Assembly: GCF_001905345.1 (NCBI RefSeq)
Contig: NZ_LFBV01000002.1
Location: 1 to 64,000 of the forward strand
DNA: 64,000 bases
Direction: 5' to 3'
Source of the DNA: Streptomyces uncialis
Lineage (GTDB): Bacteria; Actinomycetota; Actinomycetes; Streptomycetales; Streptomycetaceae
The notes below the pieces were generated by a model that did no database searches, was not told the origin of the DNA, and saw nothing but the letters and a program-made list of their open reading frames with translations. Of this stretch, positions 1 through 9,900 are shown one piece after another. The translations under genes and the position numbers were made by a program. Position 1 is the stretch's first letter; every line of letters begins with the position of its first letter.

Positions 1-28
1 GCCAGCCGGTCACACGATCACTGATCGC

Positions 29-262
29 CTACGACCACTGATCATTCGGAATGACTCGTCTAGAGCTCGATCGGCCGGGTGCTTCGAGCAGGACGTCGAC
101 ACGGATCTCCCGGCAGGCCGTGAAGACCGTCGCCGAGCCGTCGTCCTCGTCGTGTTCCACTTTGGGCGGGCCCCACGGGGTGACTGCGGCTCGGGCCTCC
201 TCGAGGGTCATGCCGAGGTGTACAGGGCCAGCGCTGCGGGGCGGTTCCAGAACCAGGTCCAT
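29..262 (-). CDS. Hypothetical protein, probably truncated at its C-terminus
   Basis: A 77-residue ORF starts at an ATG preceded by a good ribosome-binding site (GGAGGGGAG, about 11 bases upstream). Its N-terminus (GPVHLGMTLEEARAAV) looks like small actinobacterial proteins of unknown function that are usually roughly twice this length. The last dozen residues (from about residue 65) turn into low-complexity Ser/Arg sequence and stop, which suggests the 3' end was lost by recombination near base 60. It lies 27 bp downstream of the next hypothetical gene and is probably co-transcribed with it. No function can be assigned; the truncation is inferred from appearance only. Confidence 0.5.
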   Translation of the reverse strand: MDLVLEPPRSAGPVHLGMTLEEARAAVTPWGPPKVEHDEDDGSATVFTACREIRVDVLLEAPGRSSSRRVIPNDQWS

Positions 263-289
263 GAGTTGCGTGTCTCCCCTCCGGTGGGC

Positions 290-649
290 TCACAGGTTAC
301 GGATGGCCTCCGCCAGGTCGGGGCCGTAGGACGCCCAGCAAACGACTGATCCGTCGGTACCGAGCTGCCCCATGTACCACTCGCCGTCGTCGAGCACGAG
401 GCACAGGTCGTGGAACCCGAGGACTGCCTCAGGCCGGAGTGTCATGTATTCGTTCTGGCCCGGCTGTTCGACAACTACCAGCCTGTCGAGGGAGAGCGGG
501 GTGGCGCTCCGGTCCTGCGAGAGCGTGCGGATCTGCTCGATCGTCCATCCGGCGGGCAGGTATGAGGTCACCGTCGCATGATCGCAACTTGCCGCGCCTC
601 GGGGCCACTCGTCGATGACCGCACCCACCGCTGTTGTCTCGTGGTGCAT
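290..649 (-). CDS. Hypothetical protein, 119 aa
   Basis: A soluble, acidic protein of 119 residues with no signal peptide or membrane segment. The middle (about residues 45-100) has alternating hydrophobic and acidic residues typical of a small beta-rich domain, including WYMGQLGTDGSVVCWASYG. The ATG follows a G-rich stretch (GGCGGGTGG) that is only a weak ribosome-binding site, so the exact start is uncertain. It ends 27 bp before the next ORF and reads in the same direction. I do not recognise the family. Confidence 0.5.
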   Translation of the reverse strand: MHHETTAVGAVIDEWPRGAASCDHATVTSYLPAGWTIEQIRTLSQDRSATPLSLDRLVVVEQPGQNEYMTLRPEAVLGFHDLCLVLDDGEWYMGQLGTDGSVVCWASYGPDLAEAIRNL

Positions 650-782
650 CCACCCGCCACGTCATGATGGCGTACGCCACCTCGACGCGGCGGGGGTCGG
701 CGGTCTCGTCGGATTCGACGCGCCGCATCAGGTCCGGGCCGAGGCTGCCGGGGCGGACCGGCAAACTTCCCAGACATGGCTT

Positions 783-1142
783 CTAGCGCGGGTCGCGTTC
801 CGATTCGGTCTGCTGGGGTTCCCGACGCTCTCGGTCGATGAGCTCGGTGATTCCCTCGATGCTTCCGTCGCTGCGTGACCGTCGCGAGCGGACCCGGCGA
901 ATGACGCCGCGGGTGGCCGACTTGAGGGAGCTCGCGATGACGTCGGAGGCCACACCACCGGCGATGGAGAGGGCGATGGTGACGATTTCCGAGACCCCGA
1001 AGCCGTGTCCCTCCTCGACGGCCAGCACCTTGACGTTGATCCCGTGGTCGGTGAACTTACGCTCTTCGACGTCGATCAGCACCGACCCGGGGAGACCGGC
1101 GTCGTGCGGGTCGATCTCCACGTCGAGCTCGATGACGGTCAT
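783..1142 (-). CDS. Small protein with a hydrophobic helix; third gene of the TPR-zincin cassette
   Basis: The start codon directly follows the stop of the zincin gene (TGA then ATG, no gap) with GGAGG five bases upstream, so translation is coupled. The 119-residue product has an N-terminal beta-like half (residues 1-45), one small-residue hydrophobic helix at about 50-70 (VSEIVTIALSIAGG), then a basic patch and a charged tail. The layout recalls the small effector-associated components described in actinobacterial conflict systems (EACC1-like), but I cannot confirm membership from sequence alone. It could equally be a small membrane-bound partner or substrate of the protease. Confidence 0.6.
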   Translation of the reverse strand: MTVIELDVEIDPHDAGLPGSVLIDVEERKFTDHGINVKVLAVEEGHGFGVSEIVTIALSIAGGVASDVIASSLKSATRGVIRRVRSRRSRSDGSIEGITELIDRERREPQQTESERDPR

Positions 1143-2303
1143 TCATGCCTCCGGAACGGGTCGGGGGAACATGTGCAGGGTGTGCGAAGTCGGGCGGCCG
1201 GCATGCTCGGATGTCAGGGTGCTTTCCCACCTGGCGGCGCTTTCCCGCACGGCCTTCGCGCTCGAAGCCGCCAGCTGACGGCGTATGGACTGGATGACGT
1301 AGAGGCCGGCGCCTCCCAGAACGACGTCGGTGCTCGACGGGCCGGCCGACCGGACGAAGGGGTGGATCAGGGTCTGTCGTGGTGGTCCGGTGACTGCGAA
1401 GGTCCCTTCTTCGCCAGCCAGGCGCCATGCCAGCAGCTTTTCCACGGCGAGGATTTCGAACAGCCAGCGGATCGCCATCCAGATGTCACCGATGGTGACG
1501 TTCTCGGCGGGGTTCCTGAAGAGTGCGTCGTAGGCGAAGCGATCGGCTTCGGCCTCCAGCTCCGGACCTGATCTGCCCTCTTCGTGCAGGAGGAGGTGCG
1601 CGAACTCGTGGGCGATCATGAAGGTCATCTGGATCCGTGCCGCATTGACGGCTCCTCCCCCGGCCAGCTCTGAACGTACCCGCATCATGGGGGTCTGGTC
1701 CCATCGGACGTTGCGGTACAGGGGCAGCAGGAACGGAAGGAGACTGTCGTAGGACGGGTTCGGCAGCGCGGCGTTGCTGCCGGTCGTGCCTATCAGCTGC
1801 TGCCGCACGCTTACGGCATTCCAGAGGAACAGGTCGATGGTGTGCCACAGCTGTCGAGTGACCAGGGACAGCCTTATCTGGCGTGTCGCATGGTGAGCGC
1901 GGACATACAGGCGAGGGTCGTAGGTGACAACGACCTCGATGTCGTCGACCTGGGGGAAGGCAGGACGCAGGTGATCGCGGACATGCACGACTGTTTCTTC
2001 CGCCCAGGTGGGCAGCGGCAGGGGATGCCCCTGGTTGGTCCACCAGTACAGGCGCAGTGCGCGATCGAGTGCGGTTCGCCGCCACGTGCGATGCCGCTCC
2101 ACGGACGCCTCGTCCGCAGCTGATCCGAGGCTCGCCACCGACCGGAGGACGAAGTAGATCAGAGACTGGCGCTCGCGGTCTTCTTCCAGGAGCGAAAGCG
2201 CAGGGATGCCGTGTGGAGGAAAAGGAGGTTCTGACGACTTGTCGAGCAGGTAGTTGAGGTACGAGTCACTGTCGAAACCGATCCCGCTGAATTCCTCAGG
2301 CAT
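1143..2303 (-). CDS. Predicted zinc metalloprotease (HExxH, gluzincin-like)
   Basis: A 386-residue protein with a HExxH motif (HEFAH), followed about 15 residues later by ELEAEADRFAYDAL. That spacing of HExxH and ExxADxFA is the gluzincin arrangement also seen in ImmA/IrrE-like proteases. The catalytic region is in the middle (about residues 240-285); the N-terminal 200 residues are helical and unrecognised. There is no signal peptide, so it is probably cytoplasmic. The ATG at 2303 was chosen because it begins the conserved-looking sequence and overlaps the upstream gene by 8 bp; the longer frame back to 2459 is only a shadow of that gene. The two proteins flanking it are probably its functional partners. 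Confidence 0.75.
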   Translation of the reverse strand: MPEEFSGIGFDSDSYLNYLLDKSSEPPFPPHGIPALSLLEEDRERQSLIYFVLRSVASLGSAADEASVERHRTWRRTALDRALRLYWWTNQGHPLPLPTWAEETVVHVRDHLRPAFPQVDDIEVVVTYDPRLYVRAHHATRQIRLSLVTRQLWHTIDLFLWNAVSVRQQLIGTTGSNAALPNPSYDSLLPFLLPLYRNVRWDQTPMMRVRSELAGGGAVNAARIQMTFMIAHEFAHLLLHEEGRSGPELEAEADRFAYDALFRNPAENVTIGDIWMAIRWLFEILAVEKLLAWRLAGEEGTFAVTGPPRQTLIHPFVRSAGPSSTDVVLGGAGLYVIQSIRRQLAASSAKAVRESAARWESTLTSEHAGRPTSHTLHMFPRPVPEA

Positions 2304-3699
2304 AGGCCACACCAAGATTGTCGAGGTGCACGAACAGAGCCAGTTCGTAGTCGGCGGCCATGTGTCCCGCCACCGTGACGTGCGTGCCGGCCCCGCTGGA
2401 CCGCAGGTGTTCCTCGATGCGCTCGGCCGCACCCGTGAGGACGGCGGCGTACGAGTCACTCGGGCCGGCCGTGGAGAATAACGTTCTCAAACCGTCAAGC
2501 GTCCAGGCGAAGCGCATGACCTCATCGCAAGCCACGGGATCCCCCGAGGGCGTCAGGAGACCGTCGAAGGTGGTCATGTCGGCAGGGATCAGGAGAGCGC
2601 AGCGACGAAAGATCACCACGGCCAGGAGGTAGTCGTACACCGAACCTTGCGAAACCGCCCGGCTGTAGGCCGTGAGCGCCAGATCGAGGAGCATCCAGCC
2701 GGCCAGCTGGGGTAGCCGGTAGGTCGTGAGGCGTGATTCCACAAGCGCCATGTGGCTGAGCAGCGCATGTGCATAGCCGCCGACGCGTATCCGCTCACCC
2801 GCCAAGTTGACAAGGTTCTGGAGTCGGTGCTCGGACTCCACAGGGTCGGGGGAGGCGGCCAAGGCACGCGCCAGAGCGGACATCGTGTCGTTCAGCGAGT
2901 CGAGACCGCCGAGGAGGCGGTACCGGGCGATATAGGCGAATCCGAGATTCGACAGGTACGGCATTATGGAGGATCCTTCGAAGTCCGCCTCCGCCACGGC
3001 CCTGCCCAGGAGGGCGACCGCCTCGTCGAGATCGTCCCGTGAGCGATCTCGCTCGCCACGCAGGCGCAGGGCACGCCCCAGCAAGTAGCAGGCCTCGGCG
3101 GCCTTCCGTCGAGGACCGGTGAGTGCGGCCACGGCCCGGCGGAGCGATATGACTGCCTCCCCGAGGGCTCCCGGAACCAGGGCCAGTTCATGGCTCATGA
3201 GGAGGGCCCGGCCCACGGTCTCGAACCGCTCGCCTTGCTCGATGCTGCCGTCCGTCGCCGACTCCGCGAGGGATCGCGCGATGCCCGAGACCGTCAACCA
3301 GTCCTCTGCCGAACGCTCGGGGTCTGTGGATTCGGTCAACGAGGCGCGGACCCCGTAGGCGGTGAGCCGTGCCCGCTGGACGTCGATCCGAGCGCGCGCT
3401 TCGGGAGAGCGCGCTATCGCCTCGTCTAGGCGGCTGATGCCCCTTGACAGAGGCTCCGTACTACCCAGAGCCGGACACGCGCCGATCTCCACCCCCACGA
3501 GTTCCAGGAGCGGCAGTATCGAATCCGGGACGGTGGGGTCTCGCAGAACGGCTTCCCACAGCGCGACCGACTCTTCGAATGCTTGCGTGTCCCTGCCAGC
3601 CATGGCTTGTTCGGCCAAGGCCCGCGCGGATTGAACCTGCGCGGCGGAACGACCCCAGATGCCGCCGTCATCGACGTCCGTGCCCAGTAGGTCCGTCAC
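2296..3699 (-). CDS. Helical-repeat (TPR-like) protein, first gene of the zincin cassette
   Basis: A 467-residue, almost entirely helical protein with TPR-like repeating patterns of paired helices (for example AVALLGRAVAEADFEGS and LLGRALRLRGERDRSRDDL). This resembles the regulatory TPR regions found next to proteases in Streptomyces. The GTG at 3699 was chosen because CTGGAG lies just upstream and the 26 extra upstream codons look non-coding. It overlaps the downstream protease gene by 8 bp, so the products are likely made together. Its likely role is as a scaffold or sensor for the protease; this is inference. Confidence 0.7.
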   Translation of the reverse strand: MTDLLGTDVDDGGIWGRSAAQVQSARALAEQAMAGRDTQAFEESVALWEAVLRDPTVPDSILPLLELVGVEIGACPALGSTEPLSRGISRLDEAIARSPEARARIDVQRARLTAYGVRASLTESTDPERSAEDWLTVSGIARSLAESATDGSIEQGERFETVGRALLMSHELALVPGALGEAVISLRRAVAALTGPRRKAAEACYLLGRALRLRGERDRSRDDLDEAVALLGRAVAEADFEGSSIMPYLSNLGFAYIARYRLLGGLDSLNDTMSALARALAASPDPVESEHRLQNLVNLAGERIRVGGYAHALLSHMALVESRLTTYRLPQLAGWMLLDLALTAYSRAVSQGSVYDYLLAVVIFRRCALLIPADMTTFDGLLTPSGDPVACDEVMRFAWTLDGLRTLFSTAGPSDSYAAVLTGAAERIEEHLRSSGAGTHVTVAGHMAADYELALFVHLDNLGVAYA

Positions 3700-4294
3700 C
3701 GCTCCAGTATGCGTCCCGACCCGGCATGAGTAGCCCTGAACGCCGCAGAACGTCTTGCCCATACTGGGATCCCGCACAGCGAGGCCGGCCCCAGGCGTTC
3801 GACAGGCCCGTCACCCAACCGAAGGCGTCGGCCCAGCGCGGTCCCTGCAGCACGACGCGCCCCTTTCGGTGATCAACGCGTCAGCGGCGCATGGCGGCCT
3901 CCGTGGCCAGGACCTGGCGGCGGCGTTGCACGCGGGACCGCGCGACCGGGGCCGGCGCATCGTCCGGGCCGACGCCTAAGCGTCCGGACTGCGGGTCTTC
4001 CCGTCATCAGAACGATCCCACCCCGCACTGTGATCATCACGGCACGAGGCAAGACACGGGCCCCAGCGCCAAAACACGGCATCGCCGCTGCCCGGCACCG
4101 GCGCCGAGGGCCATGTCCGGCTGCCGCACGCGGACGGCATAGACGGACTGCCGCCCGCCCGGGCGCGTTTCGGGCAGTGAGACGCCGCCCAGGCCGGTTG
4201 CGCCATTGCGCCTGGTGCCGTACCGGCATGGCGGACCGGCTTCGCCGACGACCTTTGCCCGGAGCCCGAGGGGGGTGGGTAGGACCCTCGGTGT
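3700..4294. other. Gene-poor intergenic stretch
   Basis: About 600 bp with overlapping ORFs in several frames on both strands, all Arg/Pro/Ala-rich as expected for random reading of GC-rich DNA, and none with a convincing ribosome-binding site. It should contain the promoter of the TPR-zincin cassette next to 3700, but I see no clear promoter motif. Confidence 0.5.
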
Positions 4295-4711
4295 TCAGGT
4301 CGTCGAGCCGTCGTCGTACGGCTCGTGGGCGGGGACCTGCCCGATGCGGCGCCGCTGCCGGTCACCGGTGAGCGCGACAACACGGTGCAGGGGCACCCCG
4401 ACAGACGTGTGCCCTCCCGCAGGGGAGAACTCCAGGCTGCCGGTGCCGGGGTCGAAGGCGATCACGGTGCCGTACAGGCGGTGCAGTGCGGTGCCGGGCC
4501 GGGGTCCGCACTCCACGTCCAGGCACAGCATCCAGTCCTTCAGCCAGTGCACGGGCAGCTCCGCCAGCTCGGCGGACGCACTGCCCCCGGCATCGTCGTC
4601 CGGCACCCAGCTGTACCGGCCGACGACGAGCTCGTCGTACCGCGCGATGGAGCCGAGGTCTCCCTGAAATGTACGGCCCGGGTCGCGCCGCGCCGCCCGC
4701 ACCCCGGTCAC
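4295..4711 (-). CDS. Hypothetical protein, possibly missing its N-terminus
   Basis: The 138-residue ORF has a plausible folded core, with LPVHWLKDWMLCLDVECG leading into a beta-rich region containing YGTVIAFDPGTGSLEF and VPLHRVVALTG. It has no signal peptide or membrane segment. The GTG start lacks a ribosome-binding site, and the frame stays open upstream to a TAA near 4769 with coding-like sequence, so the true 5' end may have been lost. I do not recognise the family. Confidence 0.45.
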   Translation of the reverse strand: MTGVRAARRDPGRTFQGDLGSIARYDELVVGRYSWVPDDDAGGSASAELAELPVHWLKDWMLCLDVECGPRPGTALHRLYGTVIAFDPGTGSLEFSPAGGHTSVGVPLHRVVALTGDRQRRRIGQVPAHEPYDDGSTT

Positions 4712-4842
4712 CAGCGGGGAGGGCCGTCCGCCGGGCCCGTCGTCCCCGGCGTCCGCCGGAAGGTACGGTTAGGTGCCGCGCAGCAGCGCCCGCGCCTCCT
4801 GCCCGGCCTGTCCGGCAGCGCCGTCCGGTACGGCGGGTCCGC

Positions 4843-4995
4843 TCACGATCCTGCCGCTCCCGGCCGCGGCGTGCCCGGCGGCGAACGGGGCACGGCCAGG
4901 ACCACGGCGTGGTCGGGTTCCCAGGTGTAGCCGGTACGGCGTACTCCGAACGGCACGGCGGGTGCGAGCTGTTCGTACTGGGCCAGGTAGGCCAC
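4843..4995 (-). pseudogene. Gene remnant: C-terminal fragment of an unknown protein
   Basis: A short open stretch reads VAYLAQYEQLAPAVPFGVRR then a further 30 residues ending at a TGA, with good amino-acid composition. An in-frame TAG lies only about 13 codons upstream of the GTG and there is no ribosome-binding site. This looks like the tail of a larger gene whose 5' part is gone. The 245 bp between it and the helicase remnant contain nothing recognisable. Confidence 0.3.
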
Positions 4996-5240
4996 AACCG
5001 TTGTCAGCGGTGCCGTCGGCGTTGACTACTCAATGACCATCAATCGATCGCTCGAGAAAGTACGCCCATCGCGTTCCGCCCGAGGCCGATCCACAGGTCC
5101 TGACACTACTCTCCGCAGACTCGGACTGTGCGGATCAAGCGCGCGTCTGACGATCGATAGACGCTGGTCTTCCGTCATGAATCAACGGTAGTTGTCGGGC
5201 ATGACAGCCTCCAGGGTGTTCCCAGAGTGAACAGGGTCTC

Positions 5241-6274
5241 CTACGGCATGACGAACGTGGCGCTGTACTTCGCCCGCGTCACCGCGACGTAAAGCTTCGC
5301 CCTGTCTCCGGCCTGGGTGCAGTCTCGGGTCTGGTAGTAACTGATCATCGGCTTCGTCGGGAAGATGAGCACGCGGTCGAACGTGCTGCCCTTCGAGGTA
5401 CCCATGTTCATTGCGTCGAGACCGCATGTATCGGCTCGCTTGTCCCAGCGCAGCACCGTCGGCGCGTACTTCTCGGCGTACTCCAGCACGGCCGATTTCC
5501 CGATCGCGAAGATGCCATCGTGACCAGTCACTTCGGTGTTCTTGGACACGGTACGCGCAAGGTTGGGGTACAGATCATCTGCGAAATCACAGATATCCTG
5601 GTTGCAGCGGTAACTCTCTACTCGGTTTTCAACGAGGCACAGGTCGGTACGTGTAGCCAACCACTCAACGATGCCACTCCCCTTGCACTTCGCGTTCTTT
5701 GTAGCGTTGTTCGTTGCGAAGGTGACCTGGCGAGGATCACCAACCACCGTGACGGCAATCGGCGACTTCATCAAAAGGTCCAGGAGGTCGAGGTCGCACC
5801 CTGCCACGTCCTGGATCTCATCAATGAAAATGTGGTCGTATATCCGCGAAAGACGATCTACCACCATACCCTTGCTCAGTTTGTTGGCCTCGAAGGAGAA
5901 CGCCGACACACCGTCTCGATATGCCGACTTGCCGCGATCTAGGTAGTACTGCTGAGGCTTGCTTTTGGGATGTACCTCGAACGCTGTCCCACGAAATTGA
6001 AGCCACCCATCATTCCCGCTTCACCGAGAGCAAAGCTCTGATAGGGGCGAGCACACTCGTTGAGAATAAACGTGAACCAACCCATGACCGTGGCGTGCCG
6101 CGGTAGCACGCCAGTGCCCGCGCTCAGTCGGCTCACGATCTGATGGAGGTTTTCGTTGGTGTAAGTCGTCACCAAGACGCGCTTGCTCGGATCAGCGACA
6201 ACGCAGTCGATGATGTGCTGGGTCTTCCGCGAGCCAGCCGCCGCGATAACGGCTAGATTATTAGGCGACTGCAT
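5241..6274 (-). pseudogene. UvrD/Rep-like superfamily 1 helicase, broken by one frameshift
   Basis: The N-terminal part (6274 to about 5966) carries a variant Walker A motif, AAAGSRKTQ, in the ATPase core of UvrD-like helicases. The rest (to 5241) carries Walker B (IFIDEIQDV), motif III (VGDPRQVTF), RCNQDICDFADDLYP and the final AVTRAK motif. The two parts are in different frames. Adding one base to the T-run at 5963-5966 (A-run on the coding strand) restores a continuous protein of about 344 residues, the normal size for this kind of short helicase. The ATG at 6274 lies inside the end of the OLD-nuclease remnant (14-bp overlap), so the two were one operon. It could still be expressed if the shift is programmed or a sequencing error. 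Confidence 0.8.
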
Positions 6275-6600
6275 CCCTGATGTACTCCGGCATGTTGATG
6301 TTCTGGTCGCTAGAGAAGATCGTTAGAGCACAGGTTGTCTTTCGATCCTCCATATGCTCAAGCAAGTCTGCCTCGGAGGCAAAATTCTCTCCGAGGATGG
6401 CGTTCATTGCGACTAGACCGTTCGCCTTGAGGAGTTGCGGCTCGAGAGTCCTGTACGTCTTATCCTGTCCCACGTGAACAGAGATGTTCGGGAAGGCAGT
6501 GTGAGCGGCGTACTTTCGCTGCACCTCTGCGGCCTCGGTACCGTCGTTATCCCTCACGACGGCGACCACATTTCCGGTGAGTGATGCGATATCCAGGGCT
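6261..6600 (-). pseudogene. OLD-family nuclease, TOPRIM C-terminal fragment only
   Basis: About 110 residues match the end of an OLD-family ATP-dependent endonuclease: VVRDNDGTEAAEVQRKY (TOPRIM acidic motif, normally DxD; here DND), then TLEPQLLKANG and a tail ending NMPEYIRDAVA. The N-terminal ABC-type ATPase and the start of TOPRIM are missing. Upstream of about 6600 the sequence changes abruptly to Arg/Pro/Gly-rich non-coding DNA, which marks the breakpoint. Full-length relatives are about 550-600 residues. An OLD nuclease followed by a UvrD-like helicase is the arrangement of Gabija-type phage defence, so this is a decayed defence locus. The 250 bp from 6601 to the terminator hold no gene I can support. 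Confidence 0.7.
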
Positions 6601-6853
6601 GGCGCCCGGCCGGGGCCTTGGCCGCAGCGTGAGGTCCTGTGGTTCACAAAGGTGAAGCTGTCTTTGGGCCCTTCCAGCAGGCCACTGCGGCTTGAGGGCG
6701 GCTATTGCGGGCGGCCCAGGGGAACGCGGGAGCGGACCGGACGAGGAAAGATCACGGCGTACACCTGGCCGGGCTCCTGGCACACCGTCGCGCTCCGTTT
6801 CCAGAGGTACCAGCAGCCGTTGCCGGGCGCCGGGGGGATTGGGCCGATGCAGT

Positions 6854-6887
6854 GAGGCCGGGGGCCGCGTGTGCGGTCCCCGGCCTC
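6854..6887 (-). terminator. Strong hairpin downstream of the beta-helix/CnaB protein gene
   Basis: A perfect 10-bp inverted repeat (GAGGCCGGGG / CCCCGGCCTC) continues inward through a G-T pair and four more base pairs (CCGC/GCGG), leaving a 4-base loop. It begins 18 bp past the stop codon of the surface-protein gene. There is no U-run, as is usual in Streptomyces. It may act on both strands. Confidence 0.75.
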
Positions 6888-6904
6888 GTGGATGTGCGGG
6901 TGGG

Positions 6905-9900
6905 TTACTTGCCCTTGCCGGGCTCCCCGCGCTTGTTGGCGATCTTGACCGTCACGGTCTCACCCGCGTCCTCGGGGGTGATGACGATCGGGCCGCGGAC
7001 CGGGTTGTCGGGCAGGACGTAGCCCTCGGGCACGTCCGTCTCGCGCACGTAGTACGTCCCCGTCGGCAGTTCGTCGAAGACGCACAGTCCCGCGCGGTCC
7101 GTGGCACAGCCAGGACCGGTACGGGTGTCGGGCGGGGTGGAGCCCGACGGCCGGGTCTGGAGGCCGGGGACGCCGTTGGTCTCCTCCCACAGTTCGAAGA
7201 CCGCGCCCGCGAGGGGGCGGCCGTTCTTCGCGTCGGTCTTCTCGACCTTGATGACGCTCTCCTCGGCCGGGGTGCGGCTGTTGCCGGCCGTGACCGTGAC
7301 GCCCTGTCCGGCGTTCTCCGGCGTGAGGTTCAGCGGGCCGAAGACCGGGGCGGAGGGGAGGTCGTACCCGTCGGGCGCCTGGGTCTCGCGCCAGTAGTAC
7401 GTACCCGTCTCGACCGTGCGGGTGCACTGGCCGTTGGCGGGGGTGGTGCAGGAGCCGCCGACCTGGGTGTCGGGGTTGCCGCCGGTGGTCTGGAGACCGG
7501 CGATGCCGTTGGTCTCCTCCCACAGCTGGAACACGGCTCCGGCGAGGTTGGCGCCGGTGTCCGCGTCCTTCTTGACGACCGTGACCTCACCGGTGACGGG
7601 GGCGGTCGTGGAGTTGTTGGCGTTGACGGTGACGCCGGTCGGGGCGTTGGCCTCGGTCAGGACGAGCGGGCCGAAGACGGGGTTGGCCGGGAGGTCGTAG
7701 CCGTCGGGGGCGCGGGTCTCGCGCCAGTAGTAGGTGCCGAGGTCGACGGTGCGGGTGCACTGGCCGTTGGCGGGGGTGGTGCAGGGGCTGCCGACCTGGG
7801 TGTCGGGGTCGGTGCCGGAGGTCTGGAGGCCGGGGATGCCGTTGGTCTCCTCCCACAGCTGGAACACCGCGCCCGCGAGGGGTGCCTGGGTGGTGGAGTC
7901 CTGCTTGACGACGGTGACCGTGCCGGTGACCGGGGCGGTCGGGCTGTTGTTCGCGGTGACGGTGACACCCTGTTCGGCGTTCTCGTCGGTCAGCGCGAGC
8001 GGGCCGAACACCGGGTTGGTCGGCAGTTCGTAGCCGGGCGGTGCCTGGATCTCGCGCCAGTAGTACGTGCCGGTCTCGACGTCGCGGGTGCACTCGCCGT
8101 TCGCGCCGGTGGTGCAGGACGCGCCCACCTGGACGTCGGGGTTGCCGCCGGTGGTCTGGAGACCGGCGATGCCGTTGGTCTCCTGCCACAGCTGGAACAC
8201 GGCACCCGCGAGGTTCGCGCCGGTGTCCGAGTCCTTCTTCACCACCGTGACCGCACCAGTGGCGGGGGCTTTGGGGGTGACCACCCGTGCGCTGCAACTC
8301 GGCTCGCAGCCGGGGTCGTCGGTGCCTGGGGCGGGGGTGACAGTCGCCGTATTGGTGATGTCGTCCGAGGCGTCGGCCGCGGGGGTGCCGGTGATGACGA
8401 AGGTCACCTGGCCTCCCGCTGTGATGTTCACCAAGGTGTCGACGTCTCCGGTGCCGGAGGGGTCGGTGCATGCGCTCGCCGTTCCTGCGGCCTCGCACGT
8501 CCAGGTGAGGCCGGTCAGCAGCGCGGGTCGGGGGTCGGTCACGCGGACGGCGTGCGCGTCCTGGGGGCCCGTGTTCTTCACGATGACCGTGTAGGTCAGC
8601 GGCCGGCCGGGTGTGTAGGACGGGGAGTCGGCCGTCTTGGTGACACTCAGTCCGATGTCCGCGCAGCGGGTCGGGTACAGCGTCTGGGGCTCGCGTGTCT
8701 CGTGGATCCACGCGCCTCCGCCGTCGTAGATCAGGGTGTCGGACGGGGTGTAGGTCTCGCCCACGGTGACCCGGGGGCCGCAGGGGCTGCCCCAGTCGTT
8801 GCTGCCGCGCCCGCCGACATCCCTCGGCGCGGGGGTCGCGGCGGTGGTCGCGGCGACGGGGGTGTCCCGGGCGTCGACGGCGACGTTCCCTCCGATCATG
8901 TCGTTGTCCTGATTGCTGTCCTGTCCCGTCTCGGCGTTGGTGAACGTGCGGAGGGCGACCGAGTCCTTCGGGAAGACGTTGCCGCGCACCAGGACGGTGT
9001 CCCGCATGACGCGCCAGGTGCCTTCCTTCTCGCCGAGCTGGATCATCGGTCCCGTACCGGTGAAGACATTGCCGAGGACGTCGATGTCCGAGGACGAACG
9101 CGACTGCTGGTCCTCGGGGGTGTTCGGGAAGGTCGCCGGGTCGAGGTTCTCCAGCGCGGTGCCCGCGCGGACAGCGCCCGAGTTGTCCTCCAGCGGGGTG
9201 AAGGAGATCTCGTTGTCGCTGACGGCCACATGGTGCGCGGGGACCGCGTAGACGACGTAGTTGGCGGGTCCGCCGCTCACCTTGTTGCGCAGATAGTCGA
9301 GCGTGTCCCCGCCGTAGGGGAAGAGGACGCCTGCGGGGTTGTCGGTCAGCTGGTTGTCGGCGAACGTGATGTCGCTGCTCTTCTGGATGACGTCCAGTCC
9401 GTCGGCGCTCGCGGACGGGTTGATGGTCAGGTTGGCCACGCCGGCGTTGCCGGTGAAGGTGCTGTTCCGGACGGTCAGCCGGATGACGGATTCCGTGTAC
9501 GTCGCCCACCAGTCGATGCCGCTGACGGTGGCGTCGGTGACCGTGACGTCCGTCGTCATGTCCCAGTAGAAGGCGTTCGCGCCTCCGGTGAGCGTCGAGT
9601 TCTCGACGCTGATGTGGTCGGAGTAGTAGAAGCGGATCGCGGCGGATCCCCGGCGCACGTCGTCGGGGTTCTCGTAGCCCTCGACGGTCACGCCGCTGAT
9701 CACGACGTCGGTGTTCTCGTAGCCGCCGATGCCGATGCCACCGCCGCCGCCCGCACCCGCGACGAGTTCCAGCGAGGTTCCGGTGACCCGCAGGCCCGAG
9801 TTGTTGGCGACGAGGATGCCGGTCGCGACGTCCGTGAAGGTGCCTCCGGTCACCACGGGGCCGTTGAGGGGATGACCGGACGTCCGCACCCAGACCTGTC

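Noticed and set aside
3668..4383. Minus-strand ORFs in the gap before the TPR gene
   Set aside because: Composition is Arg/Pro/Gly-rich, starts lack ribosome-binding sites and overlapping frames are equally open, as expected for GC-rich non-coding DNA.
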